A DNA stretch of 64,000 nt from the NCBI RefSeq assembly GCF_009604405.1, contig NZ_WEGK01000011.1, positions 186,001 through 250,000 on the forward strand. The letters run 5' to 3'. The DNA comes from Nocardia macrotermitis. Lineage in GTDB: Bacteria; Actinomycetota; Actinomycetes; Mycobacteriales; Mycobacteriaceae. Under the pieces are notes generated by a model. It had not been told where the DNA came from. It saw only the letters and a list, made by a program, of their open reading frames with translations, and did not search any database. Below are positions 52,281-61,143 of this stretch, piece after piece (the stretch's first letter is position 1; each line of letters opens with the position of its first letter). Both the position numbers and the translations under genes were made by a program.

Positions 52281-53558
52281 GTGACCAAGACCAGCAGCTT
52301 CAATGCCCCGAAGGGGATCCCGGATTACGTCCCGCCCGGCTCGGCCGAGTTCGTCGCCGTGCGCGACACCCTCGTGCGCGCGGCGCGATCGGCCGGATAC
52401 GGGCATGTGGAGCTGCCGATCTTCGAGGACACCGGCCTGTTCGCCCGTGGCGTCGGGGAGTCGACCGATGTGGTCAGCAAGGAGATGTACACCTTCGCCG
52501 ATCGCGGTGACCGGAGTGTCACGCTGCGGCCGGAGGGTACCGCCGGGGTGATGCGCGCGGTCATCGAACACGGTCTGGACCGTGGGCAGTTGCCGGTCAA
52601 GCTGTGTTACGCGGGCCCGTTCTTCCGGTACGAACGGCCGCAGGCGGGGCGGTACCGGCAGTTGCAGCAGGTCGGTGTCGAGGCCATCGGCGTCGACGAT
52701 CCGGCGTTGGACGCCGAGGTGATCGCGATCGCCGACGCCGGATTCCGGGCACTGGGCCTGGACGGCTACCGGCTCGAGATCACCTCCCTCGGCGACGACT
52801 CCTGCCGCCCGCAGTATCGAGAACTGTTGCAGGAGTTCCTGTTCGAGCTGCCGCTGGACGAGGAGACCCGGCAGCGCGCCGAGCTGAATCCGCTGCGGGT
52901 GCTGGACGACAAACGTCCCGAGATGCGCGAGCTGACGGCTGCGGCGCCGCTGATGCTCGATCACCTGTCGGAGTCGGCGAAGGTGCACTTCGACCAGGTG
53001 CTCGGCTATCTGGACGCGATCGGCGTGGCGTACACGATCAACCCCCGGATGGTGCGCGGCCTGGACTACTACACCAAGACCACCTTCGAATTCGTGCACG
53101 ACGGCCTCGGCGCCCAGTCGGGTATCGGGGGCGGCGGCCGCTACGATGGGCTGATGGCGCAACTGGGCGGACAGCCGCTCTCGGGCATCGGATTCGGCCT
53201 GGGCGTGGACCGGACCATGCTGGCGTTGCAGGCCGAGGGCAAGACCGCGGCGGATCCGGCGCGGGTCGACGTGTTCGGCGTGCCGCTCGGCGAGGCGGCG
53301 ACTCAGCGGCTGGTCGTGCTGGCGGCGCGGCTGCGCGCGGCGGGCGTGCGGGTGGATCTGGCCTACGGCGGGCGCGGGGTCAAGGGCGCGATGAAGGCCG
53401 CCGATCGGTCCGGCGCGAAATACGCTCTGGTACTGGGGGATCGGGATATCGCCGAGAACCAGATCGGGCTGAAGGAACTGGCCACCGGCGAGCAGCGGCA
53501 GATCGCGTTGGACGACGCGGTCGGCACGGTCGCCGAGGCTCTCGCACACGATCGGTAG
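52281..53558 (+). CDS. hisS: Histidyl-tRNA synthetase
   Basis: A 425-residue class II synthetase that charges tRNA-His. The histidine-specific motif reads RMVRGLDYYT, motif 2 lies in RPEGTAGVMRA with FFRYERPQ, and motif 3 is GFGLGVDRT. A C-terminal anticodon-binding domain follows. GTG 52281 starts VTKTSSFNAPKG, as in relatives, and a purine-rich AGGGGAGA lies ten bases upstream. It is divergent from ppiB. Confidence 0.97.
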   Translation: MTKTSSFNAPKGIPDYVPPGSAEFVAVRDTLVRAARSAGYGHVELPIFEDTGLFARGVGESTDVVSKEMYTFADRGDRSVTLRPEGTAGVMRAVIEHGLDRGQLPVKLCYAGPFFRYERPQAGRYRQLQQVGVEAIGVDDPALDAEVIAIADAGFRALGLDGYRLEITSLGDDSCRPQYRELLQEFLFELPLDEETRQRAELNPLRVLDDKRPEMRELTAAAPLMLDHLSESAKVHFDQVLGYLDAIGVAYTINPRMVRGLDYYTKTTFEFVHDGLGAQSGIGGGGRYDGLMAQLGGQPLSGIGFGLGVDRTMLALQAEGKTAADPARVDVFGVPLGEAATQRLVVLAARLRAAGVRVDLAYGGRGVKGAMKAADRSGAKYALVLGDRDIAENQIGLKELATGEQRQIALDDAVGTVAEALAHDR

Positions 53559-53600
53559 TACGGTCACGGGGCCGGAGTGCAGCGGAGGCCGTGGATACAG

Positions 53601-54242
53601 ATGCAGGAACCGAATTCGTCAGGGCCGCAACGGGTCGGCCTGGATCTCATCGCACCCGAGGTGTACGCGCCGGTGTTGCGCCGGTTCACCGCACTCGCGT
53701 GTGGCGCGGCCGTGGTGGCGGCCGTGGTGCTGGGGCTGCTGGTGAACTGGGTGGTCGCGGTGCTCGCCGGAGTGCTGCTGCTGGCACCGGCCGCGATCTA
53801 TGCGGTATCGGTGCGGTGGCGGCGAATCTGGTTGGCGGGCACGGTCATCGAGGCTCGCACCCTGACCGGACTGCGCCGGGTGGATATCGCGCAGGCCACC
53901 GGCGTGGAGATCCTGGTGTATCCCGGGCGGTTGAGCCGCATCGTGCTGCGCGTCACCGCGGGGCGCGGTCGGCAGGTGATTCCGCTGGCCATGTACACCG
54001 ACGCCGGTGGTGGCCGGGAGTTGCACATCCTGGGGTTGCGTACCCTGGCCGACGCGCTGGCCTCGAGTCATCTCGCCGCGGCGCTGGGTGTGTCCAGCAT
54101 GCTGGTCGGCCAGTTGCGCGCGGAGGCCCGGGACGCGGGACTCGGGGAGCGGCCGCTGTACCGGGCCGTGCACCTGGTGCGAGTGAAGGACGTGGTCCAA
54201 CCGGTCGCGCTGAGCGACGCGGAGATCGCGGCACTGGGCTGA
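53601..54242 (+). CDS. Two-span membrane protein with PH-like domain
   Basis: A 213-residue protein. Two spans form a hairpin (about 30-75: CGAAVVAAVVLGLLV and VVAVLAGVLLLAPAAIYAV), followed by a cytoplasmic region with the pattern of a bacterial PH domain (WLAGTVIEARTLTGLRRVDIAQATGVEIL). The family is not one I can name with certainty. The ATG at 53601 is preferred; GGAGG lies 12 bases upstream. It follows hisS by 42 bp. Confidence 0.72.
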   Translation: MQEPNSSGPQRVGLDLIAPEVYAPVLRRFTALACGAAVVAAVVLGLLVNWVVAVLAGVLLLAPAAIYAVSVRWRRIWLAGTVIEARTLTGLRRVDIAQATGVEILVYPGRLSRIVLRVTAGRGRQVIPLAMYTDAGGGRELHILGLRTLADALASSHLAAALGVSSMLVGQLRAEARDAGLGERPLYRAVHLVRVKDVVQPVALSDAEIAALG

Positions 54243-54402
54243 GAGCTTCGGCCTTCGTGCGGGAAGTGTTGTGGCGCAGCGCATCGCGGCCTGCGCCGGG
54301 CATTCGCGGCGGGTTGCGCGGATGTGGAGATCGTTCGCGGTGAGCCGTCCGGCGATGTGCGGCTCGACAGGCTCGGCACATACCGATCATCGAGGAGTTG
54401 AT

Positions 54403-55410
54403 GTGACCAGGACCGCTCGGACGCCCGTGACCGTTACCGTCACCGGGGCGGCGGGACAGATCGCCTACGGACTGCTGTTCCGGATCGCCGCCGGGGCGAT
54501 GCTCGGGCCGCAGACGCCGGTTCGCTTGCGGCTGTTGGAGATTCCGGCCGCCGTGGGCGCGCTCGAAGGGGTGGCGATGGAACTCGAGGACGGCGCGTTC
54601 GGCCTGCTCGAATCGGTCGACATCGCCGACGATCCGTGGCTCGGTTTCGACGGCGCGAATATCGCGGTGCTGGTGGGCGCGCGGCCGCGGACCGCCGGCA
54701 TGGAGCGGTCGGATCTGCTCGCCGCCAACGGCGCGATCTTCGCCGATCAGGGTGCGGCGATCAACGCCAGCGCCGCACCGGATGTGAAGGTGCTGGTGGT
54801 CGGCAATCCCGCGAACACCAATGCGCTCATCGCGATGAACAACGCCCCCGACGTGCCCGACGCGCGATTCACCGCGCTGACCCGGCTCGACCACAACCGG
54901 GCCATCGCCCAGCTCGCCCGCCGGACGGGTGCGCCCGCCGCGTCCATCGCGCGCATGACCATCTGGGGCAATCACTCGGCCACCCAGTATCCGGATCTGA
55001 GCCACGCCACGGTGGGTGGCCGTCCGGCGATCGACGCGATAGGCGAAACCGCTTGGGTGAGTGAGGATTTCATTCCGACCGTGCAGCAGCGCGGGACGGC
55101 CATCATCAAGGCGCGCGGGGCGTCGTCGGCGGCCAGCGCGGCGGGTGCGGCCCTGGATCACGTCCGGGACTGGGTGCGCGGGACGCCGGACGGGGACTGG
55201 GTGTCCATGGCGGTGCCGTCGGATGGTTCGTACGGCGTGCCCGAGGGGCTGATCAGCTCGTTCCCGGTCACCTGTGCCGACGGGGAGTACCGGATCGTGA
55301 CCGGGCTCGAGATCGATGAATTCTCCCGCGCCCGCATCGACGCCAGCGTCGCCGAGTTGCAAGCCGAGCGGGACGCGGTGATCGAACTGGGTTACGCGAA
55401 GCAGGAGTGA
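54403..55410 (+). CDS. mdh: Malate dehydrogenase
   Basis: A 335-residue NAD-dependent TCA-cycle enzyme. The Rossmann turn is TGAAGQIAYGLLFRIA; the substrate arginines are in GARPRTAGMERSDLL; the catalytic aspartate and histidine lie in RLDHNRA and MTIWGNHSATQYPD. GTG 54403 with GAGGAG five bases upstream is the best start. It interconverts malate and oxaloacetate. Confidence 0.96.
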   Translation: MTRTARTPVTVTVTGAAGQIAYGLLFRIAAGAMLGPQTPVRLRLLEIPAAVGALEGVAMELEDGAFGLLESVDIADDPWLGFDGANIAVLVGARPRTAGMERSDLLAANGAIFADQGAAINASAAPDVKVLVVGNPANTNALIAMNNAPDVPDARFTALTRLDHNRAIAQLARRTGAPAASIARMTIWGNHSATQYPDLSHATVGGRPAIDAIGETAWVSEDFIPTVQQRGTAIIKARGASSAASAAGAALDHVRDWVRGTPDGDWVSMAVPSDGSYGVPEGLISSFPVTCADGEYRIVTGLEIDEFSRARIDASVAELQAERDAVIELGYAKQE

Positions 55411-55468
55411 TCGAGGTGCCGTGCGGTCCGGGCGTCGCGGAGGCGGCGACCGGACCGCGTGCGGCGGA

Positions 55469-56335
55469 TCAGCACTTCGCGATGACGGATTCGGCGTAGC
55501 GCTCGATCGCGGTGATCTTCTTCGCCAGCGGTTCGGTGTCCGGTCCGGGCGTGTAGTGGTAGCGGAAGCCGACGATGACGTCGGTGATACCACGATCCTC
55601 GAGCCGTTTGATGCCGTCGGGGGTGTACGCGTCCAGCGAGGCGACGTGGATCTCGAACGGGATGGCACTGTCGCGTTCGGGCAGCAGTTCGTCCAGCCGG
55701 GCGAGCATTCGATCGAGTTCCTCGGGCTGGCCTCCGGCGTGCATCCAGCCGTCGCACCGGACCGCCCGGCGCAGCGCGGCGTCACTGTGCCCGCCGACCA
55801 GGATCGGGATCGGCTCGGTCGGCGCGGGGGTCAACTTGATCCGCTGGATGTCGTAGAACTCGCCGTGGTACTCGAAGTATTCGCCGGTGCACAGGCCGCG
55901 GATGATCTCGATGCATTCGTCCATCCGCCGTCCGCGACGCTCGAACGGGACGCCCATGATCTCGAAATCCTCCGGCCACGGGCTGATGCCGACACCGAGG
56001 GCGAAACGGTTGTTGCTCAGTGCCGCAACCGAACTCGCCTGCTTGGCGACCAGCACCGGCGGGCGGATCGGCAGTTTGATCACGAACGGGGTGAAGCGCA
56101 GCGTGGTCGTCGCGGCGGCGAGCGCCGCGGACAGCACGAACGTCTCGATGAACGGTTTGCCGTCCAGGAATTCGCGCGAGCCGTCGGGCGTGTACGGGTA
56201 CGTCGAATCCGATTCGGCCGGATAGGCGATGCTGTCGGCGATCGACATGCTGTGGAATCCGGCGGCCTCCGCGGCCTGCGCCAGCGGAACGTAGTGGGCC
56301 GGATCGGTCATCGCCTCCGCGTAGGTGAAGCGCAT
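55469..56335 (-). CDS. LLM-class F420-dependent oxidoreductase
   Basis: A 288-residue TIM-barrel protein of the luciferase-like class; typical pieces are AAEAAGFHSMSIADS, RFALGVGISPWPEDFEIMGV and PIPILVGGHSDAALRRAVR. Members in this group of bacteria usually use coenzyme F420. The ATG has GAGAGGAT upstream. Its promoter region carries a TAGAAC-type palindrome shared with the epimerase gene 2.5 kb away, so the two may be co-regulated, perhaps in steroid or lipid breakdown. Confidence 0.92.
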   Translation of the reverse strand: MRFTYAEAMTDPAHYVPLAQAAEAAGFHSMSIADSIAYPAESDSTYPYTPDGSREFLDGKPFIETFVLSAALAAATTTLRFTPFVIKLPIRPPVLVAKQASSVAALSNNRFALGVGISPWPEDFEIMGVPFERRGRRMDECIEIIRGLCTGEYFEYHGEFYDIQRIKLTPAPTEPIPILVGGHSDAALRRAVRCDGWMHAGGQPEELDRMLARLDELLPERDSAIPFEIHVASLDAYTPDGIKRLEDRGITDVIVGFRYHYTPGPDTEPLAKKITAIERYAESVIAKC

Positions 56336-56419
56336 CGGACATCCTCTCGGTCGGCGGTCTGGGTAGTCGCCGGTCCGGATGGCGCGGGTACGGATGCTGC
56401 TGCCTCCGGACGGTCGAAT

Positions 56420-56433
56420 TAGAACAGATTCTA
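56420..56433. promoter_or_regulatory. KstR-like palindrome upstream of the LLM gene
   Basis: TAGAACAGATTCTA fits the KstR-type consensus TnnAACnnGTTnnA with one mismatch. Read on the minus strand it is preceded by CGAAAC, giving CGAAACTAGAA, which is also present at the epimerase promoter. Confidence 0.6.
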
Positions 56434-56566
56434 GTTTCGTCCGCGATGGTAGCCGCAGCGATCATGAACTGTCAGCCGATCGGGTGATCCGGCGCGTGCG
56501 CGGGCCGGTGCACTGGGTACGGGATCTGCGAATTGTGTTCCCGGGAAACACTTTTGCGCGTATACA

Positions 56567-56601
56567 CGCAAGGCCCGGACCGTGTCGGTCCGGGCCTTGC
56601 G
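56567..56601 (-). terminator. Terminator of the type VII substrate operon
   Basis: Perfect 15-bp arms (CGCAAGGCCCGGACC and complement) around GTGTC, 28 bp after the stop of the large EspC-partner gene. It also separates that gene from the LLM promoter region. Confidence 0.88.
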
Positions 56602-56629
56602 GGGTGAAGCTGTCGAGTGATCCGGTCGA

Positions 56630-58246
56630 TCAGAGCTTGCTGTCGGAGGAGTAGCCGTTGATCTCCTCGTCGTTGTGGACCTGGCCGATGACATCGGGCG
56701 CGATCTCGCCGAGCAGCCCCGACAGTTCGGTATCGCCCGTGATGCTCTGGTACGGCTGGACCGTGCTCTGGTGTTCCTCGTCCTCGGTGTTGCGGGCGTT
56801 CGCCGCGGCACCGCCGCCGCCCATGAAGCTGCTCGGGCTGGTCAGGCCGGCCGCGCGGGCCGCCGCGCTGACCTGAGCGGCCACGGCGTTGCTCGCGTTG
56901 GCAATGGTGCCCGGGACGGAACTGCCCAGGCCGCCACCGGAATTGGTGCCGATGCCGTTGGTGCCCAGGCTGCTCCCACCGCCGCCACCGCTGCTGAAGG
57001 AGCCACCGCCGCCGCTGTGTGAGCCGCCGAAGCCCGCGGTCGAGGTGCCGAGCTTGGAGGTGAGATCGCTGCTGCTGGTGCTGCTGTCGCTGTTGTTGGA
57101 CAGCAGCGACTGGGCCTGCTCCATCACCGGCTGGGCGATGTTCTGCGCGACCGACTGTGCGGCCTGCGCGGCCTGCTGTCCGGCGCCGCTCTGCCCGAGC
57201 AGCTGGTTGACCACGCCGCTGAGCTGCCCGGTGTAGCCGGACAGTTCGCCGCGGGTGGCGTTGACGATGCTGACCGCCGTGCCGAGATGCTCTGTGGCCG
57301 TGGCGATCAGGGTGGCCTGTGCGGGCGGGGTGACGATCACCGGGGCGAGCGCGGTGGCCTGGGTGGCGAAGGACTGGGCCACGGCGGTGAGTTGCACATT
57401 GCCCTTCTGCACCACGGCCGCGGCCTCGTCGGTCAGCTTGGAGATGTCGAAACCGCGCTGGCTGGTGTCCTCGCCCTTGGACTGGGTCTGCTGACCCGCG
57501 GACTGCGCGCTGTCGGCGGATTTGCCCTGCCAGACCTGCTCGACGGATTTGAGCGCGCCCTGCCCGACCGACATGGCCGCCTGGATGATCTGCGAGGACT
57601 GGCTCAGCAGCGTGCTGGGATCGAGTGCGCCCATCACGCCCGTGCCGAAGCTCTGCAACAGGCTCGCGAACGGCTGGAACAGCTGCTCGATCCCGGGGAT
57701 GGCGGGCAGCGTGATGCCCTTGCTGAGCAGGGTCTCGACCGTGCCGGTCGGATCGGCCGCGGCGATCGGGGCGGCGGCCTGGTGGATCGAGGACGCGGCA
57801 CTGCTCAACGCGCTGGGGGCGCTGTTCAGGGCGGTGTGCGCGTTGTCGAAGACGTTCTGCGCGCCCGGAATCGCGCCGAGCGTGTGCTGCGCATTGGTCA
57901 GCGCGTCGTTGGCCGAGCCGAGCAGCGGGCTGGCCGCATCGGTCAGGGACGAGGTGTGCGTGGAGGTGTCGCCCAGGCCGGGGATGTGCCCGCCGCCGAG
58001 CGAGGAACTGTGCCCGTCCTCGAACTCCTTCTGCGACAGGTGCAATTCGGGCGAGGTGGCCTCGGTGGCATCGGCCGCGTCGGTGCTCTGGGTGGGCCAC
58101 TGCGGCAGCGAGATGTGCGCGAACGGGCCGTTCTGCACGGCCGAGGCGATGTTCTGGGCGGTCTGCGAGGCCGCCGCGGAGACCGCGGCGACCGGATCGG
58201 CCGTCTGCGCGCCGATGACCCCGCCCAGTCCGGAATCGATTGCCAT
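56630..58246 (-). CDS. Large partner of an EspC-like type VII substrate
   Basis: A 538-residue protein with no signal peptide, dominated by Ala, Ser, Gly, Gln and Thr. Helical segments fill most of the first 400 residues; a Ser/Gly-rich stretch lies at about 405-460; the C-terminus is acidic. It begins two bases after the stop of the EspC-like gene, the usual layout for a type VII substrate pair in which the small protein is secreted with a larger one (compare EspC/EspA). I infer ESX-dependent export; no ESX machinery is in the window. Confidence 0.75.
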   Translation of the reverse strand: MAIDSGLGGVIGAQTADPVAAVSAAASQTAQNIASAVQNGPFAHISLPQWPTQSTDAADATEATSPELHLSQKEFEDGHSSSLGGGHIPGLGDTSTHTSSLTDAASPLLGSANDALTNAQHTLGAIPGAQNVFDNAHTALNSAPSALSSAASSIHQAAAPIAAADPTGTVETLLSKGITLPAIPGIEQLFQPFASLLQSFGTGVMGALDPSTLLSQSSQIIQAAMSVGQGALKSVEQVWQGKSADSAQSAGQQTQSKGEDTSQRGFDISKLTDEAAAVVQKGNVQLTAVAQSFATQATALAPVIVTPPAQATLIATATEHLGTAVSIVNATRGELSGYTGQLSGVVNQLLGQSGAGQQAAQAAQSVAQNIAQPVMEQAQSLLSNNSDSSTSSSDLTSKLGTSTAGFGGSHSGGGGSFSSGGGGGSSLGTNGIGTNSGGGLGSSVPGTIANASNAVAAQVSAAARAAGLTSPSSFMGGGGAAANARNTEDEEHQSTVQPYQSITGDTELSGLLGEIAPDVIGQVHNDEEINGYSSDSKL

Positions 58247-58248
58247 GC

Positions 58249-58569
58249 TCAGGCCCCGATCTGGTCGGCGGCGGACTTCAGCGCGCTGGAGAAGCTCGAA
58301 TCGGAACTGTCGAACGACGCGGCGGTGCCGAACGCGGACTGCCCGATCTTGTCGACCTTGCTGGACAGATCGTTGATGTCCTGGCAGTGCAACACCTGCG
58401 CGGCGGCGAACATCGCCAGATAGTCGGCGCCGATGAGGCCGAACACCGGTGTCATCGCGGCCACGTGCGTGGCCGTATCCATATTGCCCGCCCCGGAGAT
58501 CTGCGCCGCGACAGTCTTGTGTGTCGCCGCGAATGCGCGCAGCGCGTCGGTTTCCACCGAGAAACTCAT
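58249..58569 (-). CDS. EspC-like type VII secretion target
   Basis: A 106-residue helical-hairpin protein starting MSFSVETDALRAFAATHKTVAAQI, typical of the EspC-like (formerly DUF2580) families. These are small WXG100-related proteins exported through ESX systems. The canonical C-terminal YxxxD/E signal is not obvious here and may be supplied by the partner. The start has GGGGGG eight bases upstream; an upstream extension of 27 codons is unlikely. Confidence 0.85.
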   Translation of the reverse strand: MSFSVETDALRAFAATHKTVAAQISGAGNMDTATHVAAMTPVFGLIGADYLAMFAAAQVLHCQDINDLSSKVDKIGQSAFGTAASFDSSDSSFSSALKSAADQIGA

Positions 58570-58782
58570 CGAGTCTGCCCCCCAATCCTCATACCATCGG
58601 TCTCGTAGACTTACCCGGACGTCACGGCGTCCGGTCCCATGCGCCGTCACCGGCGTGACCGGTAACGGTACAGGGCATCAATATAGCCGACCAGTCCGAC
58701 AGGTTTCGACCCCGACGGGTACGGCCCCTGCGGATTTCGGCCGTTTCCGCGTCGAATCGGACAAACGGGAATGGGTCGAAAC

Positions 58783-58817
58783 TAGAACTTGTTGCAAATT
58801 AGAACGGGTTCTATATT
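58783..58817 (+). promoter_or_regulatory. Epimerase promoter with two KstR-like operators
   Basis: Two sites, TAGAACTTGTTGCA (58783-58796) and TAGAACGGGTTCTA (58800-58813), both fit TnnAACnnGTTnnA exactly. They overlap a well-spaced promoter: -35 TTGTTG at 58789-58794, 17-bp spacer, -10 TATATT at 58812-58817. The start codon at 58827 then lies almost at the transcript start. A bound TetR-type repressor would block RNA polymerase. Confidence 0.72.
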
Positions 58818-58826
58818 CTCGTTCTC

Positions 58827-59819
58827 ATGAAGGTCGCAGTCACCGGCGCAGCCGGCTTCCTTGGCACCAACCTGCTCCACCAACTGGTGGAGCGCGGTCA
58901 CGAGGTGACCGCCATCGATCGCGTCCGGCCCACCGTCGCGCCGGACCCGAAGGTGACCTGGGTCAGCGGCGACGTGCTGGACCCGGAGTCGATGCGCTCG
59001 GCGCTCGCGGGGGCCGAGGTCGTGTATCACCTGGTGGCCATGATCACCCTCGAGCACCGGCACGATCTGGCCTGGCGGATCAACACCGAGGGCGTGCGTA
59101 TCGTTGCCGAGGCCGCGCTGGCCGCGGGTGTGCGACGGATGGTGCACACCAGCTCCATCCACGCGTTCAACCAGTACGACTGCGGCGGCCGGATCGATGA
59201 GCGCGCGCCGCGTTCGATCGATCCCGATCTGCCCGTCTACGACCGGTCCAAGTTCCAGGGCGAGGTGGAGCTGCGCAAGGTCATCGAACAGGGTTTGGAC
59301 GCGGTGATCTGCAACCCGACGGGAGTGTACGGACCGGTCGATCACTCGGATTCGCGGATCAACACCACGCTGTGGGATGCCGCGCGCGGGCGCGTTCCGG
59401 TGATGATCGCCGGTGGATTCGATCTGGTCGACGTGCGTGACGTCGCGGACGGGCTGATCCTGGCGGGGGAGAAGGGCCGCACCGGCGAGAACTACCTGCT
59501 GACCGGCGCGATGTGCTCGATGCTGGAGATCACCCAGCTGGCCGCCGCGGTGAACGGCAAGCGCGGGCCGCGGTTCGCGATCCCGACCAAGGTGATCTCC
59601 GCGGCGCTGCCCGTGCTGGAGCCGATCGCGAAACTGTTCGGCAGTGACCGGGTGTCCAAGGCCGCCATGGGCGCGCTGATCTCCGCGCCGGTCGTGGACG
59701 GCGCGAAGGCCGAGGCCGAACTCGGCTACCGGCCGCGCTCGACCGAGGAGACCGTGCGCGATCTGGTCGCGTTCTACAAGGGGGAGCCGCTGGAATCGCG
59801 CTCGCACAGCGTCGCCTGA
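58827..59819 (+). CDS. NAD-dependent epimerase/dehydratase (extended SDR)
   Basis: A 330-residue extended short-chain dehydrogenase. The NAD-binding turn is VAVTGAAGFLGTNLL, the active site has HTSSIHAFN and YDRSKFQGE (YxxxK), and the C-terminal half is of dihydroflavonol-reductase or 3-beta-hydroxysteroid type. The KstR-like operators over its promoter suggest a role in sterol or terpenoid metabolism. It has little or no leader and no Shine-Dalgarno sequence. Confidence 0.9.
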   Translation: MKVAVTGAAGFLGTNLLHQLVERGHEVTAIDRVRPTVAPDPKVTWVSGDVLDPESMRSALAGAEVVYHLVAMITLEHRHDLAWRINTEGVRIVAEAALAAGVRRMVHTSSIHAFNQYDCGGRIDERAPRSIDPDLPVYDRSKFQGEVELRKVIEQGLDAVICNPTGVYGPVDHSDSRINTTLWDAARGRVPVMIAGGFDLVDVRDVADGLILAGEKGRTGENYLLTGAMCSMLEITQLAAAVNGKRGPRFAIPTKVISAALPVLEPIAKLFGSDRVSKAAMGALISAPVVDGAKAEAELGYRPRSTEETVRDLVAFYKGEPLESRSHSVA

Positions 59820-59866
59820 GGTGCTCGGGCGCAGCTGTCGCGTGGCAGATGTTGCTTGACAGATAA

Positions 59867-59882
59867 TAGAACAGATGTTCGA
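59867..59882 (+). promoter_or_regulatory. SOS (LexA) box upstream of the radical SAM gene
   Basis: TAGAACAGATGTTCGA differs at two of 16 positions from TCGAACATATGTTCGA and keeps AAC-N4-GTTCGA. TTGACA at 59856-59861 and GATAAT at 59862-59867 are possible promoter elements next to it. The box ends eight bases before the GTG start. Confidence 0.78.
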
Positions 59883-59890
59883 CTGGGAGG

Positions 59891-60907
59891 GTGCGGTGGC
59901 GAAGCCAGACCCTGGATGCCGAGGACGGCGCCCTCCCGGGGCTCGACCGGGCCGGTCTCGTGCGCACCGTGCAGACCCCCGAATTCGACGGCGTGACCTT
60001 CCACGAGGTGCTGTGCAAGAGCGCGCTCAACCGCACGCCGGAGAATTCCACGCTGCCGTTCGGCTGGACGATCAACCCGATGCGCGGCTGCTCGCACGCG
60101 TGCCGGTACTGCTTCGCGCGCAGCACCCACGAATATCTGGACCTGGACGCGGGCCGCGATTTCGACAGTCAGATCGTGGTCAAGACCAATGTCGCGGCGG
60201 TGCTGCGGCGCGAGGTGAACCGGCGCTCGTGGCGGCGCGAGCCGGTCGCGCTGGGCACCAATACCGATCCGTATCAGCGCGCCGAGGGGCGATACCGGTT
60301 GATGCCGGGCGTCATCGGCGCGCTGGCCGATTCGGGCACCCCGTTCTCCATCCTCACCAAGGGCACCCTGCTGCGGCGCGATCTGCCGCTGCTCACCCTG
60401 GCCGCCCGCGAGATCCCGGTGCGGCTGGCGGTCTCCATCGCGATCCTGGATCCGGAACTGCATCGCGGCCTGGAACCGGGCACGCCCTCGCCGCGGGCGC
60501 GATTGGACCTGGTCCGCGCGCTGGCCGACGCGGGGTTTTCGGTGAATGTCATGGTCGCGCCGGTGATTCCGTGCCTGACCGACGGCACCGCGCACCTGGA
60601 CGCGCTGTTCGCCGCGATCGCCGAGGCCGGCGCGGCGAGTGCGGTCGCCTTCCCGATGCATCTGCGCGCCCGGACCCGCGGCTGGTTCCTGCAGTGGCTC
60701 GCCGAGCACCACCCGGCGCTGCTGCGGCGTTATAGGCAGTTGTACGGTCGTGGGGCGTACGTCACACCGGAGTACTCCGCGTGGCTGCGCGACCGGCTCG
60801 ATCCGCTGCTGTCGCGGCACGGTTTGAACCGCGACGTGCCACCGGAGCCGCAGGTCCGGCCCCCGCGCGCGCCGCAACCGGCCGCACAGCTGGCGCTGTT
60901 CTCCTAG
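59891..60907 (+). CDS. Radical SAM protein, Rv2578c/SplB-like
   Basis: A 338-residue radical SAM enzyme. The iron-sulfur cluster motif C-x3-C-x2-C is at C67, C71 and C74 (CSHACRYC), followed by GTNTDPYQRAEGRY and SILTKGTLL. It strongly resembles M. tuberculosis Rv2578c, often labelled SplB-like, which I recall as part of the LexA regulon. GTG 59891 gives the shared N-terminus RW...DGALPGL. Its reaction is unknown; the spore photoproduct lyase label may mislead, since these bacteria make no endospores. Confidence 0.92.
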   Translation: MRWRSQTLDAEDGALPGLDRAGLVRTVQTPEFDGVTFHEVLCKSALNRTPENSTLPFGWTINPMRGCSHACRYCFARSTHEYLDLDAGRDFDSQIVVKTNVAAVLRREVNRRSWRREPVALGTNTDPYQRAEGRYRLMPGVIGALADSGTPFSILTKGTLLRRDLPLLTLAAREIPVRLAVSIAILDPELHRGLEPGTPSPRARLDLVRALADAGFSVNVMVAPVIPCLTDGTAHLDALFAAIAEAGAASAVAFPMHLRARTRGWFLQWLAEHHPALLRRYRQLYGRGAYVTPEYSAWLRDRLDPLLSRHGLNRDVPPEPQVRPPRAPQPAAQLALFS

Positions 60908-61143
60908 TGCGGCCCGTCCGGGCCCGGACGGGCGCCGGCGTAGGTGAGCGGAGGAGGCGAGCGCCGGGCACACGAGTGTTGTGCCGCGGCGGTGGACATC
61001 TCGGCGCCGACGACGTGCGGATTGGTACCGACTGGAATCGGTAGGACGCGAAATCTGTTGAACCGCTTGCTACTCGGGCGTATTCGAAGGCAGCGGAGTA
61101 ACTTGGCATGTGGTACTCATCGACGAGGAAGTGATACACGCGC

